From Methanobrevibacter sp. (GTDB lineage: Archaea; Methanobacteriota; Methanobacteria; Methanobacteriales; Methanobacteriaceae): a stretch of 64,000 nt of DNA. Below are positions 48,469-58,036 of this stretch, piece by piece; position 1 is the first letter of the stretch; every line of letters begins with the position of its first letter. The translations under genes and the position numbers were made by a program. The stretch spans positions 1 to 64,000 of the forward strand of contig NZ_JAUNXR010000004.1 in the NCBI RefSeq assembly GCF_030539665.1. The letters are read 5' to 3'. The notes under the pieces are model-generated. The model did not search any database and had not been told where the DNA came from. It saw only the letters and a list, made by a program, of their open reading frames with translations.

Positions 48469-49412
48469 AGGCAGTTGTATTGGAAAAACCATGTTTGGCT
48501 AATGATTTAAAAGTATCAGAAGTTCCAAAACCTAAAATAAAACCTGGAACTGTTTTAGTTAAAATAAAGGCATTTGGTATTAATAGATCTGAAATTTTTA
48601 CAAGGCAAGGATTTTCACCATCTGTTAAACTTCCAAGAATTATGGGTATTGAATGTGTAGGGGTTGTGGAAGATCCTGGAGATAGCAATTTTTTAAAAGG
48701 AGATAAAGTAATATCTATGATGGGTGGTCTTGGTCGTCAATTTGATGGAAGTTATGCTGAGTATACATTAATTCCTAAAAATCAAGTTTATTCAATTCAA
48801 ACAGATTTGGATTTTACAACTCTTGCAGCTATTCCTGAAATGTATTATACAGCATATGCATCATTATTTAATGCATTGCAACTTAAATCTGGAGAAACTT
48901 TGTTAATCCGTGGAGGTACTAGTTCTGTTGGAATAGCAAGTATACAGCTTGCAAAAGCATTAGGAGTTTATACAATAGCTACCACAAGAAACAAGTCTAA
49001 AGTTGAGTTACTTAAACAATTAGGGGCTGATGAAGTAATAATTGATGAAGGAATTTTGAATTGTTCTAAGAAGGTTGATAAAATCCAAGAACTTATTGGT
49101 ACAAAAACTCTTAAGGATTCTCTTAAAAATGTAAAACAAGGGAGGATTGTTTGCATGACTGGAATATTGGGTGGGGAATGGGAATTCAATTCGTTTCTTC
49201 CAATGGAAGATATTCCATCTGAAGTCTACTTAACTTCCTTTGATAGTGAAGTAATCAAACAACAAGTTATCGATAATTTATTGAAATTCATAGGCGAACA
49301 TTCAATTAAACCAATTATCTCAAAAGTTTTTAGATTAAATGAAATATCACATGCACATGAACTAATGGAAAGTAATAGTTCCAATGGAAAAATTGTTGTA
49401 GAAGTTGATTAG
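48465..49412 (+). CDS. Quinone-oxidoreductase-like MDR protein
   Basis: This medium-chain dehydrogenase lacks the catalytic zinc cysteines and resembles the QOR/crotonyl-CoA reductase branch: AFGINRSEIFTRQGF, the IECVGVV segment and the nucleotide-binding IRGGTSSVGIASIQLAKALG. It likely uses NADPH. Its ATG overlaps the ABC ATPase stop. The substrate is unknown; the co-occurrence with a flavin/ferredoxin protein and betaine-type transporter is the only hint. Confidence 0.88.
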   Translation: MKAVVLEKPCLANDLKVSEVPKPKIKPGTVLVKIKAFGINRSEIFTRQGFSPSVKLPRIMGIECVGVVEDPGDSNFLKGDKVISMMGGLGRQFDGSYAEYTLIPKNQVYSIQTDLDFTTLAAIPEMYYTAYASLFNALQLKSGETLLIRGGTSSVGIASIQLAKALGVYTIATTRNKSKVELLKQLGADEVIIDEGILNCSKKVDKIQELIGTKTLKDSLKNVKQGRIVCMTGILGGEWEFNSFLPMEDIPSEVYLTSFDSEVIKQQVIDNLLKFIGEHSIKPIISKVFRLNEISHAHELMESNSSNGKIVVEVD

Positions 49413-49483
49413 TTCACTTCCAGATAATTTTTATTATTTAAATATAAATAATAATATAAAAGTTGGCATATTATAACAATACA

Positions 49484-49853
49484 TTTAAATACTACATTGG
49501 ATTAATAATAATTAAAAATTTTTAAGGAGATGAATATTATGAAAGGTGGAGTTTTCTACGGTAAAGGTATTAGAGAGTTAAAAGAGGAAGAACCAGATTT
49601 ATACACACTTGCAGAATCAATCAGCAATGTTTGTTATAACGGTCAAGTTCTTGATTATAAAACTCAAAAATTGATAGCTATTGGAATTGAAGCTTCCAAA
49701 TCAGATGCTAGAGCTATCAAACAGCAAATGATCAGTACCATGCAGGAATTAGGTGCTACAAAAGAAGAGATTATGGATGTTTTAAGAGTGGTTCTCATCA
49801 CTTCTGGAATGCCTGCTTTCAACAAGGCTGTAAAAATATTAAATAGTATCTAA
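49484..49853 (+). repeat. Duplication unit, copy 2 (promoter and intact CMD gene)
   Basis: See copy 1 at 44955. The upstream 51 bases are identical or nearly so; this copy has an extra base between AAGGAG and the ATG. Confidence 0.85.
49539..49853 (+). CDS. Carboxymuconolactone-decarboxylase/AhpD-like protein
   Basis: The 104-residue helical protein belongs to the CMD family by length and layout. Family members include AhpD-type peroxidase partners with a C--C site, but here only one cysteine (in NVCYNGQVL) is present, so a disulphide reductase role is unlikely. ATG at 49539 has AAGGAG nine bases before it. It lies 126 bases after the MDR gene and has its own leader. Confidence 0.88.
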   Translation: MKGGVFYGKGIRELKEEEPDLYTLAESISNVCYNGQVLDYKTQKLIAIGIEASKSDARAIKQQMISTMQELGATKEEIMDVLRVVLITSGMPAFNKAVKILNSI

Positions 49854-49985
49854 ATACTATTTTCCTACTTTTTTTTAAATTATTGTTTTCTTATTTTTTA
49901 TTGGCTGGTTTTTGGTGATATTGTACAGATTCACATTATAATATTTTTTTCTTCAACTTGTGGCCATATCAATCTTTTTAAATAA

Positions 49986-50040
49986 ATTTATAATATTTTA
50001 ACACCAAAATAATAATGTTAGGAATTAATACGTATTAATT
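49986..50040 (+). promoter_or_regulatory. Adhesin promoter with an 18-base perfect palindrome
   Basis: A TATA-like box (TTTATAATATT, 49987-49997) is followed 27-35 bases later by AATTAATACGTATTAATT (50023-50040), a perfect palindrome near the expected start of transcription. Its position suits a repressor site. Confidence 0.5.
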
Positions 50041-50115
50041 TTATAATTGTAAAAATGATTATTAAATTGTTTTTTTCCTAATGACTTTAAAATCGATTAT
50101 TAAAGAGGTGAAAAA

Positions 50116-53100
50116 ATTCTTAATAACAGATTTAAAGTCTTTTTAGTGCTAATTTGTGCTTTAGTAATCTTATTGGGTTCTATTGCAGCCATTAGTGCAG
50201 AAGACTACTCTGTTAGTGGGAATTTTACAAATCTAAATAACGCAATTAGCCATTCGAGCGCTGGCGATGTTATTAATGTGGAAGATAACATAACCTTGCA
50301 GAATAGTGAATCAAGTTCATATGGGAATGGAATCAAAATTGATCATTCTATTACAATTGAAGGAAATGGACATGTCATTGATGCAAAAAGTGCAAATAAC
50401 AAGAGAGCTTCCGTTTTCTCAATTAGCAATAGGGCGAATGTTATTATAAAGGACTTAGTAATTATGAATGCATTTAGACAATCTATGGGTGGGGCCATAA
50501 CCGTTGCAAGCGGCTGTACTTTGACCCTTGTTAACTGTACTTTCATAGCTAACGAAGGTGTTAATAATGGTGGTGCTATCTATTCGACCGGTTCCTTAAC
50601 AGTCAAAGGCTGTAATTTTGAGAACAACACCATAAAACAGGGGACTGCTTATGGTGGTGCCATTTGTGTTAGGGGTGCCAATCTAAATGTATCATACACA
50701 AACTTTACTAATAACTACTGTAGTAACACCGCAGGAGGCAACGACAGTTCCAACGGAGGAGCTGTTAGTTACTATAACGGTAATTTCATACAGTTAAGCA
50801 ATTGTAATTTCATTAACAACACTGCTCATGGTACTAAGCTTTCAACAGCTGTTGGCGGTGCAGTCTATGTAATCGAAACCAGATTGGTCAACATTACTGA
50901 CTGTAACTTTACAGGTAACTCAGTAAACTGTGAAAGAAGTGATTATTTAAGAGGTATTTCACGTGGAGGGGCAATCGCCGTATATGATGACAAGAATCAT
51001 AAGGACTATTTCCAATATGTGACCAATTGTAGATTCATCGGCAACCATGCCGAAGACGCTGCTGGTGCACTTAGAAGTACTGGTTTTTTAACAATCAATA
51101 ATTCTTACTTTGCTCAAAATTATTTGACAACACCAGATCCTGATGCAAAATTGGGGCTTAACGGTACATTTGGTACAGCTATTGCAAACGATAGGGGAGG
51201 AAACCTTTACATTGCAAATACAATCATTGAAAATCACGAAGCCAAAAACAACAATTCATATGGTACTGTTTTCTATCACGACAACGCAGACATCATTTTC
51301 GAAAATGTTACCATGAGAAACAATTATGCAAGTTATGGAGGAGCTATTTATAACTACAACGGTGATAAATCAACATTCAACATCACCGATTCAAGATTTA
51401 TAAATAATACTGCACTTCACGGAGGAGCAATCTTTAATGCAGGTCAGGTATTGAAAATAAACAATACAGACTTCATTAACAACACCGCTCTTTTGGAAGG
51501 AGGAGTTATTTCATCTGATGAAGTTAACAAGACAAGTAGTACAGCAATTTTAGAGGTTAATAACACCAGGTTTATTAACAGTACAGCAAAAACCGAAGGT
51601 GGAGCTGTATATGCAAACCAGGGTTCTCCTATTTTCATCTTAAATTCTTACTTCACCAACTCCACTGCAAATGCAGGGGGTGCAATATACTCCAAGAACA
51701 ACAAAAACATTATTATTGACAACACCACTTTCGTCTATAATAATGCTAAAACTAACGGTGGGGCAATACTTGCTTCAAACGATTCAGTAATTAATTGTTC
51801 ATTATCTACATTTAATGACAACAAAGCTAATGTTGGTGGTGGTATAAGTGCATCTTCAGATTCTGAGGTTAATTTGATTGAATGTGCTTTTAATAGGAAT
51901 TCAGCTACCTTTGATGGGGGAGCTATTTCAGCTAATGAAAGTTCCATTATCAATGTCGTTAACTCAACTTTATTGGACAACAACGCAACCCATTACGGAG
52001 GAGCTATCGCTGCATCCACTAAAGTATTGGTTAACATGTCCAATGCTGTATTTAAAAACAACACTGCCCTACGTGGAGGGGCGGTCTATGAAAATGCAGA
52101 TTCAAGTTTCATTGGCGTCAATTCCACTTTCATCTCAAACCATGCAACCGAGTATGGTGGAGCTATTGATGGATCTTTAAATGTAGGGATATACCTTTAC
52201 AATTCCACATTTAACAAGAATACTGTCGATGATGACGGTGGAGCAATCTATGCCAATGTAGGATCTAAAATTCACATAGAAAACACCAACTTCACTAACA
52301 ACAGCGCAAATGGTGCAGGTGCAAATAGTACTGGTGGAGCTATTTCAGGTTATAAAAATGTCTATATAGATATTTCCAATTCCAATTTTGAAAATAATAG
52401 TGCAGAATACGGTGGTGCGATTGGAGGGGATTACAACTCAGTAATCGACGTCACCAATTCCACTTTTATTAAAAACAATGCATCTGTTTTGGGAGGAGCT
52501 ATTTCAGCTACTGAAAATGTTAGGTTTAACATTACTAACTCTACCTTCGATAGGAACGCCGCCAAAAAGGGTGGTGCAATAAGTGGAGACTACAACTCCC
52601 TCATTGACGTGCAGAAGTCCAAATTCACAAACAACTCCGCAACAACTGATGGCGGAGCCATTGCAGGACTTGAAAACGTAAGGGTTGTAGTTTCCGATTC
52701 AGTATTTGAAGAAAATACTGCTGTCAACGGTGGAGCGGTCAGCGGTGATAAGGATTCATTCATTAACATAACCGAATCTAGCTTTGAAAACAACAGAGTA
52801 TCACAAAACGGTGGAGCAATTAACGGAGCTCAGGTTACCATTAGCGATTCTAATTTAACTAAAAACAAAGCTGGAGAAAACGGTGGGGCCATTTATAGTT
52901 CAGCTAATTCTTATATTGGCTACAACAATTTTAATAATAATTCCGCATTAAATAATGGGTCTGCAATTTATTCCAGCGGAGACAAAACAATAGTTAAAAA
53001 TACTATCAACGAAGAGGACGTTGAAGGGTTCTCTTCAATCTATCTTACAAATGACGAATATACTAGAAACGCTACTCTGACTCAAAACACCATATATACC

Positions 53101-54693
53101 AATCTGATTCCGATTTACAATGATGGAAACCTGATTGTAAGTCCTACAAAGCTGGTGATTATCAACAATGAATCATACGTTGTGCCGATCAACAGAACTC
53201 AAGCCCTTTGGGCACATTTATATGATGACAATGACAACACAATAGGATCCAGTTCAAACGTAATCATTACAGTATGGAATCCTGAGAAAAACTTCAATGC
53301 TAAGTTTGACAGATTTTCATTGGATTTCGATTCAGCTATTCCATTTAAGGTGGAAAAGGTTGGAATATTCCCAGTTAACGGATACTATAACAATGCTGTG
53401 TTTGATAACCAAACAATATTGCCTGGTTTAATTTCTACAGGCAATATTCCTACTGATGTAGTTATTAACATACCTAATCACAAATACAACCAAACTACCA
53501 GAGGTACAGTAAATCTGACCAATGAATACGGTTACAACATGTCTGGTAACGTGACTGTTGTTATTGACGGAACCATAACAATAATTGTTCCTATCTATGA
53601 TGGGCTTGGATATATTGTAGTAAATGATACTTTGATGGTTGGAAATCACTCTGCTACTGTTAAGTTCGCAGGTGATGACGTATTCTTGCCTTCCAACAAT
53701 GATACAACATTTAATGTAACTAAATTGGATACAAAAGCTACAATTACTGTTCCCAATATAGTTGAAGGGGACAATATAACCGGTACTATTACCTTGGTCG
53801 ATGAATATGACAAAAACATAACTGGAAATGTTACAGTTAATATTGCTAACTTCCCTCCTTTTGTTGTGGAAGTTATAAACGGTATAGCTAACTTTACTCT
53901 CAATGAAACATTGCCTCAGGGCATTGGTTACGATGCACATGTTCATTTCAATGAAACCGAAATCTACAACCCCTCTGTAAACGACACAACATTTACAGTC
54001 GGCAAGATAAAAACTGACGTATCAATATTCATCCCAGATCACAAGGTGGATGAAAAGGTTACTGGTGTTGTTGACCTAATAGATGCAAATGGAAACAGGA
54101 TTAACGGAACAGTTTCCGTATCTATCAATGGAACACAATACAGCGTAACAGTAACAAACGGAAAAGGAACACTTTTAGTAAGTGGCCTATATGCAGGAAA
54201 TTACACAGCTAATGTGGAATATCCTGGAAACAGCAAATACTATTCATCTGCAAACAATACAGTATTTACTGTTTCAAAACACAAAACCCCGATTAACCTA
54301 ACAGTTAATCAAACTGATAAAGACATTATTATATTTGTAGAAATTCCTTCAGACATTAATGATAATGTAACAATCACTGTAGACGGAAAACCTTATGTTG
54401 TTCCTGTTCAAAACGGAACCGGAAAACTCGTTCTTCCAATGCTTCCTGAGGGAAACCATACGGTGGCTGTTGAGTATGTAGGAAATTATAAATATTTAGA
54501 AAACAGTACAGACACTACTTTTACTGTTTCAAATGGAAATCAAGGGGATAATGGTACACATAGCAATGTTTCAGCAAAAGACAAAGCTATGGGAGAGAAT
54601 GTTGAACGTGAAATGTTAAAAACAGGTAATCCAATGGTTCTATTGCTATTGGCTTTATTTGTTTTACCAATAAGAAGAATACTTAAAAAATAG
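50116..54693 (+). CDS. Adhesin-like protein with parallel beta-helix and Ig-like repeats
   Basis: A signal peptide (about residues 5-28) is followed by a long right-handed beta-helix made of at least 25 repeats with GGAI(Y/S) turns spaced about 30-40 residues apart, then about four Ig-like domains (starting TDVVINIPNHK, TKATITVPNIV, TDVSIFIPDHK and TPINLTVNQTD) and a C-terminal membrane anchor preceded by TGNPM and ending RRILKK. Many N-x-S/T sites suggest glycosylation. The first ATG/GTG in frame is GTG at 50146, but this removes the basic n-region (NNRFK); ATT at 50116 lies five bases after GAGGTG and restores it, so an unusual start is assumed. Confidence 0.88.
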   Translation: MLNNRFKVFLVLICALVILLGSIAAISAEDYSVSGNFTNLNNAISHSSAGDVINVEDNITLQNSESSSYGNGIKIDHSITIEGNGHVIDAKSANNKRASVFSISNRANVIIKDLVIMNAFRQSMGGAITVASGCTLTLVNCTFIANEGVNNGGAIYSTGSLTVKGCNFENNTIKQGTAYGGAICVRGANLNVSYTNFTNNYCSNTAGGNDSSNGGAVSYYNGNFIQLSNCNFINNTAHGTKLSTAVGGAVYVIETRLVNITDCNFTGNSVNCERSDYLRGISRGGAIAVYDDKNHKDYFQYVTNCRFIGNHAEDAAGALRSTGFLTINNSYFAQNYLTTPDPDAKLGLNGTFGTAIANDRGGNLYIANTIIENHEAKNNNSYGTVFYHDNADIIFENVTMRNNYASYGGAIYNYNGDKSTFNITDSRFINNTALHGGAIFNAGQVLKINNTDFINNTALLEGGVISSDEVNKTSSTAILEVNNTRFINSTAKTEGGAVYANQGSPIFILNSYFTNSTANAGGAIYSKNNKNIIIDNTTFVYNNAKTNGGAILASNDSVINCSLSTFNDNKANVGGGISASSDSEVNLIECAFNRNSATFDGGAISANESSIINVVNSTLLDNNATHYGGAIAASTKVLVNMSNAVFKNNTALRGGAVYENADSSFIGVNSTFISNHATEYGGAIDGSLNVGIYLYNSTFNKNTVDDDGGAIYANVGSKIHIENTNFTNNSANGAGANSTGGAISGYKNVYIDISNSNFENNSAEYGGAIGGDYNSVIDVTNSTFIKNNASVLGGAISATENVRFNITNSTFDRNAAKKGGAISGDYNSLIDVQKSKFTNNSATTDGGAIAGLENVRVVVSDSVFEENTAVNGGAVSGDKDSFINITESSFENNRVSQNGGAINGAQVTISDSNLTKNKAGENGGAIYSSANSYIGYNNFNNNSALNNGSAIYSSGDKTIVKNTINEEDVEGFSSIYLTNDEYTRNATLTQNTIYTNLIPIYNDGNLIVSPTKLVIINNESYVVPINRTQALWAHLYDDNDNTIGSSSNVIITVWNPEKNFNAKFDRFSLDFDSAIPFKVEKVGIFPVNGYYNNAVFDNQTILPGLISTGNIPTDVVINIPNHKYNQTTRGTVNLTNEYGYNMSGNVTVVIDGTITIIVPIYDGLGYIVVNDTLMVGNHSATVKFAGDDVFLPSNNDTTFNVTKLDTKATITVPNIVEGDNITGTITLVDEYDKNITGNVTVNIANFPPFVVEVINGIANFTLNETLPQGIGYDAHVHFNETEIYNPSVNDTTFTVGKIKTDVSIFIPDHKVDEKVTGVVDLIDANGNRINGTVSVSINGTQYSVTVTNGKGTLLVSGLYAGNYTANVEYPGNSKYYSSANNTVFTVSKHKTPINLTVNQTDKDIIIFVEIPSDINDNVTITVDGKPYVVPVQNGTGKLVLPMLPEGNHTVAVEYVGNYKYLENSTDTTFTVSNGNQGDNGTHSNVSAKDKAMGENVEREMLKTGNPMVLLLLALFVLPIRRILKK

Positions 54694-54821
54694 TTTTTGG
54701 GAATTTCTTCTAACAAAAAAGTTTCAGGTTGTTGAACGTCACATAAAAAAGAAAAAACATGGGATATGTTTTATTGAAGGTTTTAAATGGATTTTCAATG
54801 GATATATTCCATAACTCTTTT

Positions 54822-55742
54822 TTATACTATAATAGTATATACTATTTCTATTACAAAAAATAATATGAAAAGAGCCATCCCTACATTTAATAAACTTGTT
54901 TTCAATGGATTTTCAATGTTGTTCTTGAATTTTCCAAATATTCTGCTCCATTTTATTATATAGGCCAATCCAATAACAAGAACAATTGCCAATATTAGGA
55001 AGTAGGCAATGTTAACTCCAATTCCAAATATTGTGTTTCCAAGTGATTCAATCAATGACTGGACAGCTAATGTCACTACAGACCCGAATGTGTTTGTTAG
55101 CATATGCAGGATGATGGGATAGATGATCTTTCCTGTTTTTATGTATATGCAGGCAAAGAAGCCTCCAAGGAAAAACGCATAGAAGAATTGGTTTAAGTTC
55201 CCATGGAAAAGGCCGAACATTAGTGCAGATAAAATTATTGAGATTTTGGCACCATATTTTATGGTTCTATCTATCAAAAACTTTCTAAAAAATATTTCCT
55301 CAAAAATCGGAGCTATTAACGATATTAAGATAAGATTTACCATTATGCTGGAACTGTTTATAAGGTTTACAATCGGATTTATAACTTCAGTATGTTTGAA
55401 TACTTCAATAATTCCGGTTATTGAAAGTCCGATAATGTTTCCGATATACATCAATGCGAAGGTAATGCAAAAACATATTGCAAATTTCCTTAAGCTTAGG
55501 CTGTGCCTTTCAATGTCGGTTTTTTCTATTTTCTTAAGCAATAGGTATAGGACTGGGAATGGCACTATATATTGGCAAACGAAGCTGATGGTTGTTGTTA
55601 TGTTAACGTTGGTCAGTATCTCCGGATTGAATTTGGAGACAATGACTGCTATAAATATTTGCGAAACGATTGCCAATATTCCCATTGTCAAATAACTAAA
55701 TCCTATTCTTGAAAAATCTTTCTTTGCAATCTGCTTCATCAA
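54822..55742 (-). CDS. CPBP-family intramembrane protease (Abi/CAAX type)
   Basis: Eight hydrophobic segments and the three glutamate/histidine motifs (EEIFFRKFL; FGLFHGN; HMLTNTFG) identify a CPBP-family glutamic protease. Archaeal members may process membrane or surface proteins. It ends 128 bases after the adhesin gene, convergently, and starts next to the divergent acyltransferase promoter. Target unknown. ATG at 55739 is an equivalent start. Confidence 0.88.
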   Translation of the reverse strand: MMKQIAKKDFSRIGFSYLTMGILAIVSQIFIAVIVSKFNPEILTNVNITTTISFVCQYIVPFPVLYLLLKKIEKTDIERHSLSLRKFAICFCITFALMYIGNIIGLSITGIIEVFKHTEVINPIVNLINSSSIMVNLILISLIAPIFEEIFFRKFLIDRTIKYGAKISIILSALMFGLFHGNLNQFFYAFFLGGFFACIYIKTGKIIYPIILHMLTNTFGSVVTLAVQSLIESLGNTIFGIGVNIAYFLILAIVLVIGLAYIIKWSRIFGKFKNNIENPLKTSLLNVGMALFILFFVIEIVYTIIV

Positions 55743-55793
55743 TACACCACAATTCTATAATAAATATATATTAGTTGTAACAAACTTTTATAT
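55743..55793. promoter_or_regulatory. Divergent promoter region of the protease and acyltransferase genes
   Basis: AATAAATATATATTA (55758-55772) sits about 27 bases before the acyltransferase ATG, predicting a leaderless mRNA. A minus-strand TATA for the protease may share the same region. Confidence 0.45.
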
Positions 55794-56855
55794 ATGTTTT
55801 ATAATAAGGATAGTAAAAGGATTTTATGGGTTGACTGGTTAAAGGTTTTTGCTATAATTGGAGTTTTAGGTCTCCATTCCTCAACTCAATTTTTCGATCC
55901 ATCTATTCTTTATTCTTTCAATTGGTATGTGGGAGTATTTTTCGAATCCTTGTGCAGATATGGGATTATTCTATTTTTAATGGCATCCGGATTTTTGATT
56001 TTAAGAAAGCCCGAGCCGATTACAAATTTCCCAAGAAGATTTAAACGTGTTTTCATACCTTTTGTATTTTGGCTCTTTGTCTATGGAATTATTAAGTTTT
56101 ACATGATAAACCATTCATTCAATCCTGTAGGCATTGTCATTTACCTGCTTGAGGCTTTTTTAAATCCAACTAACGTTTCTATCCAGTTCTGGTTTGTATA
56201 TATGATAATTGGGCTTTATCTTTTTGCACCGATTTTGTCAAAATGGCTTGAGAACTGTTCCGTTATGGAAATTGAATATTTCCTGGTTATTTGGGTTTTC
56301 GTATCAGTTTTCCAGTTTCTCAATGTTGACACAATCATTCTCGATTACCTTAGGTATTTCTCAGGAGCTATAGGCTACTTTATTTTGGGTTATTATTTGG
56401 CCTTTAAGGATTCAAGATATCTTCAAAGCAGAAAATTCGGTTTATTCCTGTTCCTTTTAGGTACAGCTATCTGTTTTGTAGGTACAACAGTTGGAAGCAT
56501 TGTCATTGGTGGACCTTGTTACCTCTTCTTTGGTGTTGGCGAGATAACTCCTAACGCTTGTTTGCAGGGTATTGGCTTGTTCATAATGATTAAGAACACA
56601 GATTTCGGGAAATTGTCTGACAGGATTAACAGCTTTGCTGTTTTGATAAGTTTGGAATCTTATGGCGTTTACTTGTGTAATATTTTAATCATTGAGTTTC
56701 TGGAAAAATTCGGAATCTTTTCAATTTCCGGAAATGCTCTTGTAGCTATACCTGGAGTATTTGTCATTAGTTTCATTATTGCAAATGTGCTGATTTATGT
56801 CATGAGCAAGTTGCCTTTCTTGAATAAATTCACCGGATTTAAATCAATTTTGTAA
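55794..56855 (+). CDS. Acyltransferase 3 family membrane protein, copy 1
   Basis: This 353-residue protein with about ten helices belongs to the acyltransferase 3 family, which acetylates or acylates surface glycans or lipids. The conserved N-terminal VDWLKVFAIIGVLGLHSS carries the family's histidine and the RYxx/FxxxxxFF-like segment follows. It is a close paralog of the gene that follows. Location next to an adhesin and a protease suggests work on the cell surface. Confidence 0.88.
   Translation: MFYNKDSKRILWVDWLKVFAIIGVLGLHSSTQFFDPSILYSFNWYVGVFFESLCRYGIILFLMASGFLILRKPEPITNFPRRFKRVFIPFVFWLFVYGIIKFYMINHSFNPVGIVIYLLEAFLNPTNVSIQFWFVYMIIGLYLFAPILSKWLENCSVMEIEYFLVIWVFVSVFQFLNVDTIILDYLRYFSGAIGYFILGYYLAFKDSRYLQSRKFGLFLFLLGTAICFVGTTVGSIVIGGPCYLFFGVGEITPNACLQGIGLFIMIKNTDFGKLSDRINSFAVLISLESYGVYLCNILIIEFLEKFGIFSISGNALVAIPGVFVISFIIANVLIYVMSKLPFLNKFTGFKSIL
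56367..56443 (+). repeat. 77-base tract shared with the second acyltransferase (copy 1)
   Basis: Identical to 57488-57564 at 76 of 77 positions, far above the similarity of the flanks. Confidence 0.85.
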
Positions 56856-56869
56856 TAATTTACTAATAG

Positions 56870-56881
56870 TTTATATATTTT
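56870..56881 (+). promoter_or_regulatory. TATA box of the second acyltransferase
   Basis: GTTTATATATTT is centred 27 bases before the ATG at 56903, predicting a leaderless transcript. Confidence 0.5.
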
Positions 56882-56902
56882 AAAATCAAAAATAATAACT
56901 GT

Positions 56903-57976
56903 ATGTTTTATAATAAGGATAGCAAAAGGATTTTATGGGTGGATTGGATTAAGGCACTTGCCGTTTTTGCAGTTGCAATAATTCATGTATCTGGAAGATA
57001 CCTTGAAGAAAACTTATTATTTACATCAAACTGGTTTATTGCTGTAGGTTTCGAATCATTAACAAGGTATGCTGTCGTATTCTTTATTTTAGCTTCCGGA
57101 TTTTTGATTTTAAGAAAGCCAGAACCAATAACTAATATTCCTAGGCGTTTTAAACGGATTTTTGTTCCTTTTGTTTTTTGGATGTTTATTTATGCAATTT
57201 GCTATTATTTTTTAATTGATGGATATTCCGACGTTTTCGGATTCGTTAAATATTTCTTCTACGGTTTCATTGATCCGACCAGTGTCTGTCTGCTGTTCTG
57301 GTTTGTATATATGATTATTGGTCTTTATGTTTTTGCACCTATTCTATCAAAATGGATTGAAAACTCTTCTTTTAAAGAAATAGAATATTTTTTAGCCGTT
57401 TGGATTGTTGTGATGATTTTGTATTTGGCAATGACACTTACAGGTTATGACACTATAATCTATGACTATCTAAGATATTTTGGTGGGGCTATAGGCTACT
57501 TTATTTTAGGTTATTATTTGGCCTTTAAGGATTCAAGATATCTTCAAAGCAGAAAATTCGGTTTGCTGCTGTTCATCATTGGAACTTTTATGTGTTTTGT
57601 GGGAACTGTTGGTGTGGCATACATTACAGGCGTTCAAACATTTGCATTCATGTCCGTTGGAGACATTACTCCAAATGCGTGCTTGCAAGCCGTTGGTTTA
57701 TTTATCATTGTTAAGAATACTAGTTTCAATAAGTTAAGTGATAGGATAAATTCAATCATCGTATTGATAAGTCTTGAGTCATATGGATTTTATTTGGCTC
57801 ATTTGCTGGTGATTGGGGCTCTTAAGAAATTATCAATATTTTCTTTAGAGAACAATGCATTGGTCACAATTCCGCTTTTTTCAATATGCGTTTTGGTTTC
57901 AGTCAATGTTTTGATTTATATTATGAGCAAGATTCCATTCTTAAATAAATTTACAGGATTTAAATCCATTTTATAA
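56903..57976 (+). CDS. Acyltransferase 3 family membrane protein, copy 2
   Basis: The 357-residue paralog begins with the same MFYNKDSKRILWVDW and ends with the same FLNKFTGFKSIL as copy 1. The middle (ITGYDTIIYDYLRYFGGAIGYF) differs modestly. The separate promoter and conserved reading frames suggest both copies are used, perhaps on different substrates. Confidence 0.88.
   Translation: MFYNKDSKRILWVDWIKALAVFAVAIIHVSGRYLEENLLFTSNWFIAVGFESLTRYAVVFFILASGFLILRKPEPITNIPRRFKRIFVPFVFWMFIYAICYYFLIDGYSDVFGFVKYFFYGFIDPTSVCLLFWFVYMIIGLYVFAPILSKWIENSSFKEIEYFLAVWIVVMILYLAMTLTGYDTIIYDYLRYFGGAIGYFILGYYLAFKDSRYLQSRKFGLLLFIIGTFMCFVGTVGVAYITGVQTFAFMSVGDITPNACLQAVGLFIIVKNTSFNKLSDRINSIIVLISLESYGFYLAHLLVIGALKKLSIFSLENNALVTIPLFSICVLVSVNVLIYIMSKIPFLNKFTGFKSIL
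57488..57564 (+). repeat. 77-base tract shared with the first acyltransferase (copy 2)
   Basis: Partner of 56367-56443. Confidence 0.85.
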
Positions 57977-58036
57977 AAACTTTATATATTTTCAATACAC
58001 AATATTAAATGTTAATTGAATTTTTAAAGTGATAAT

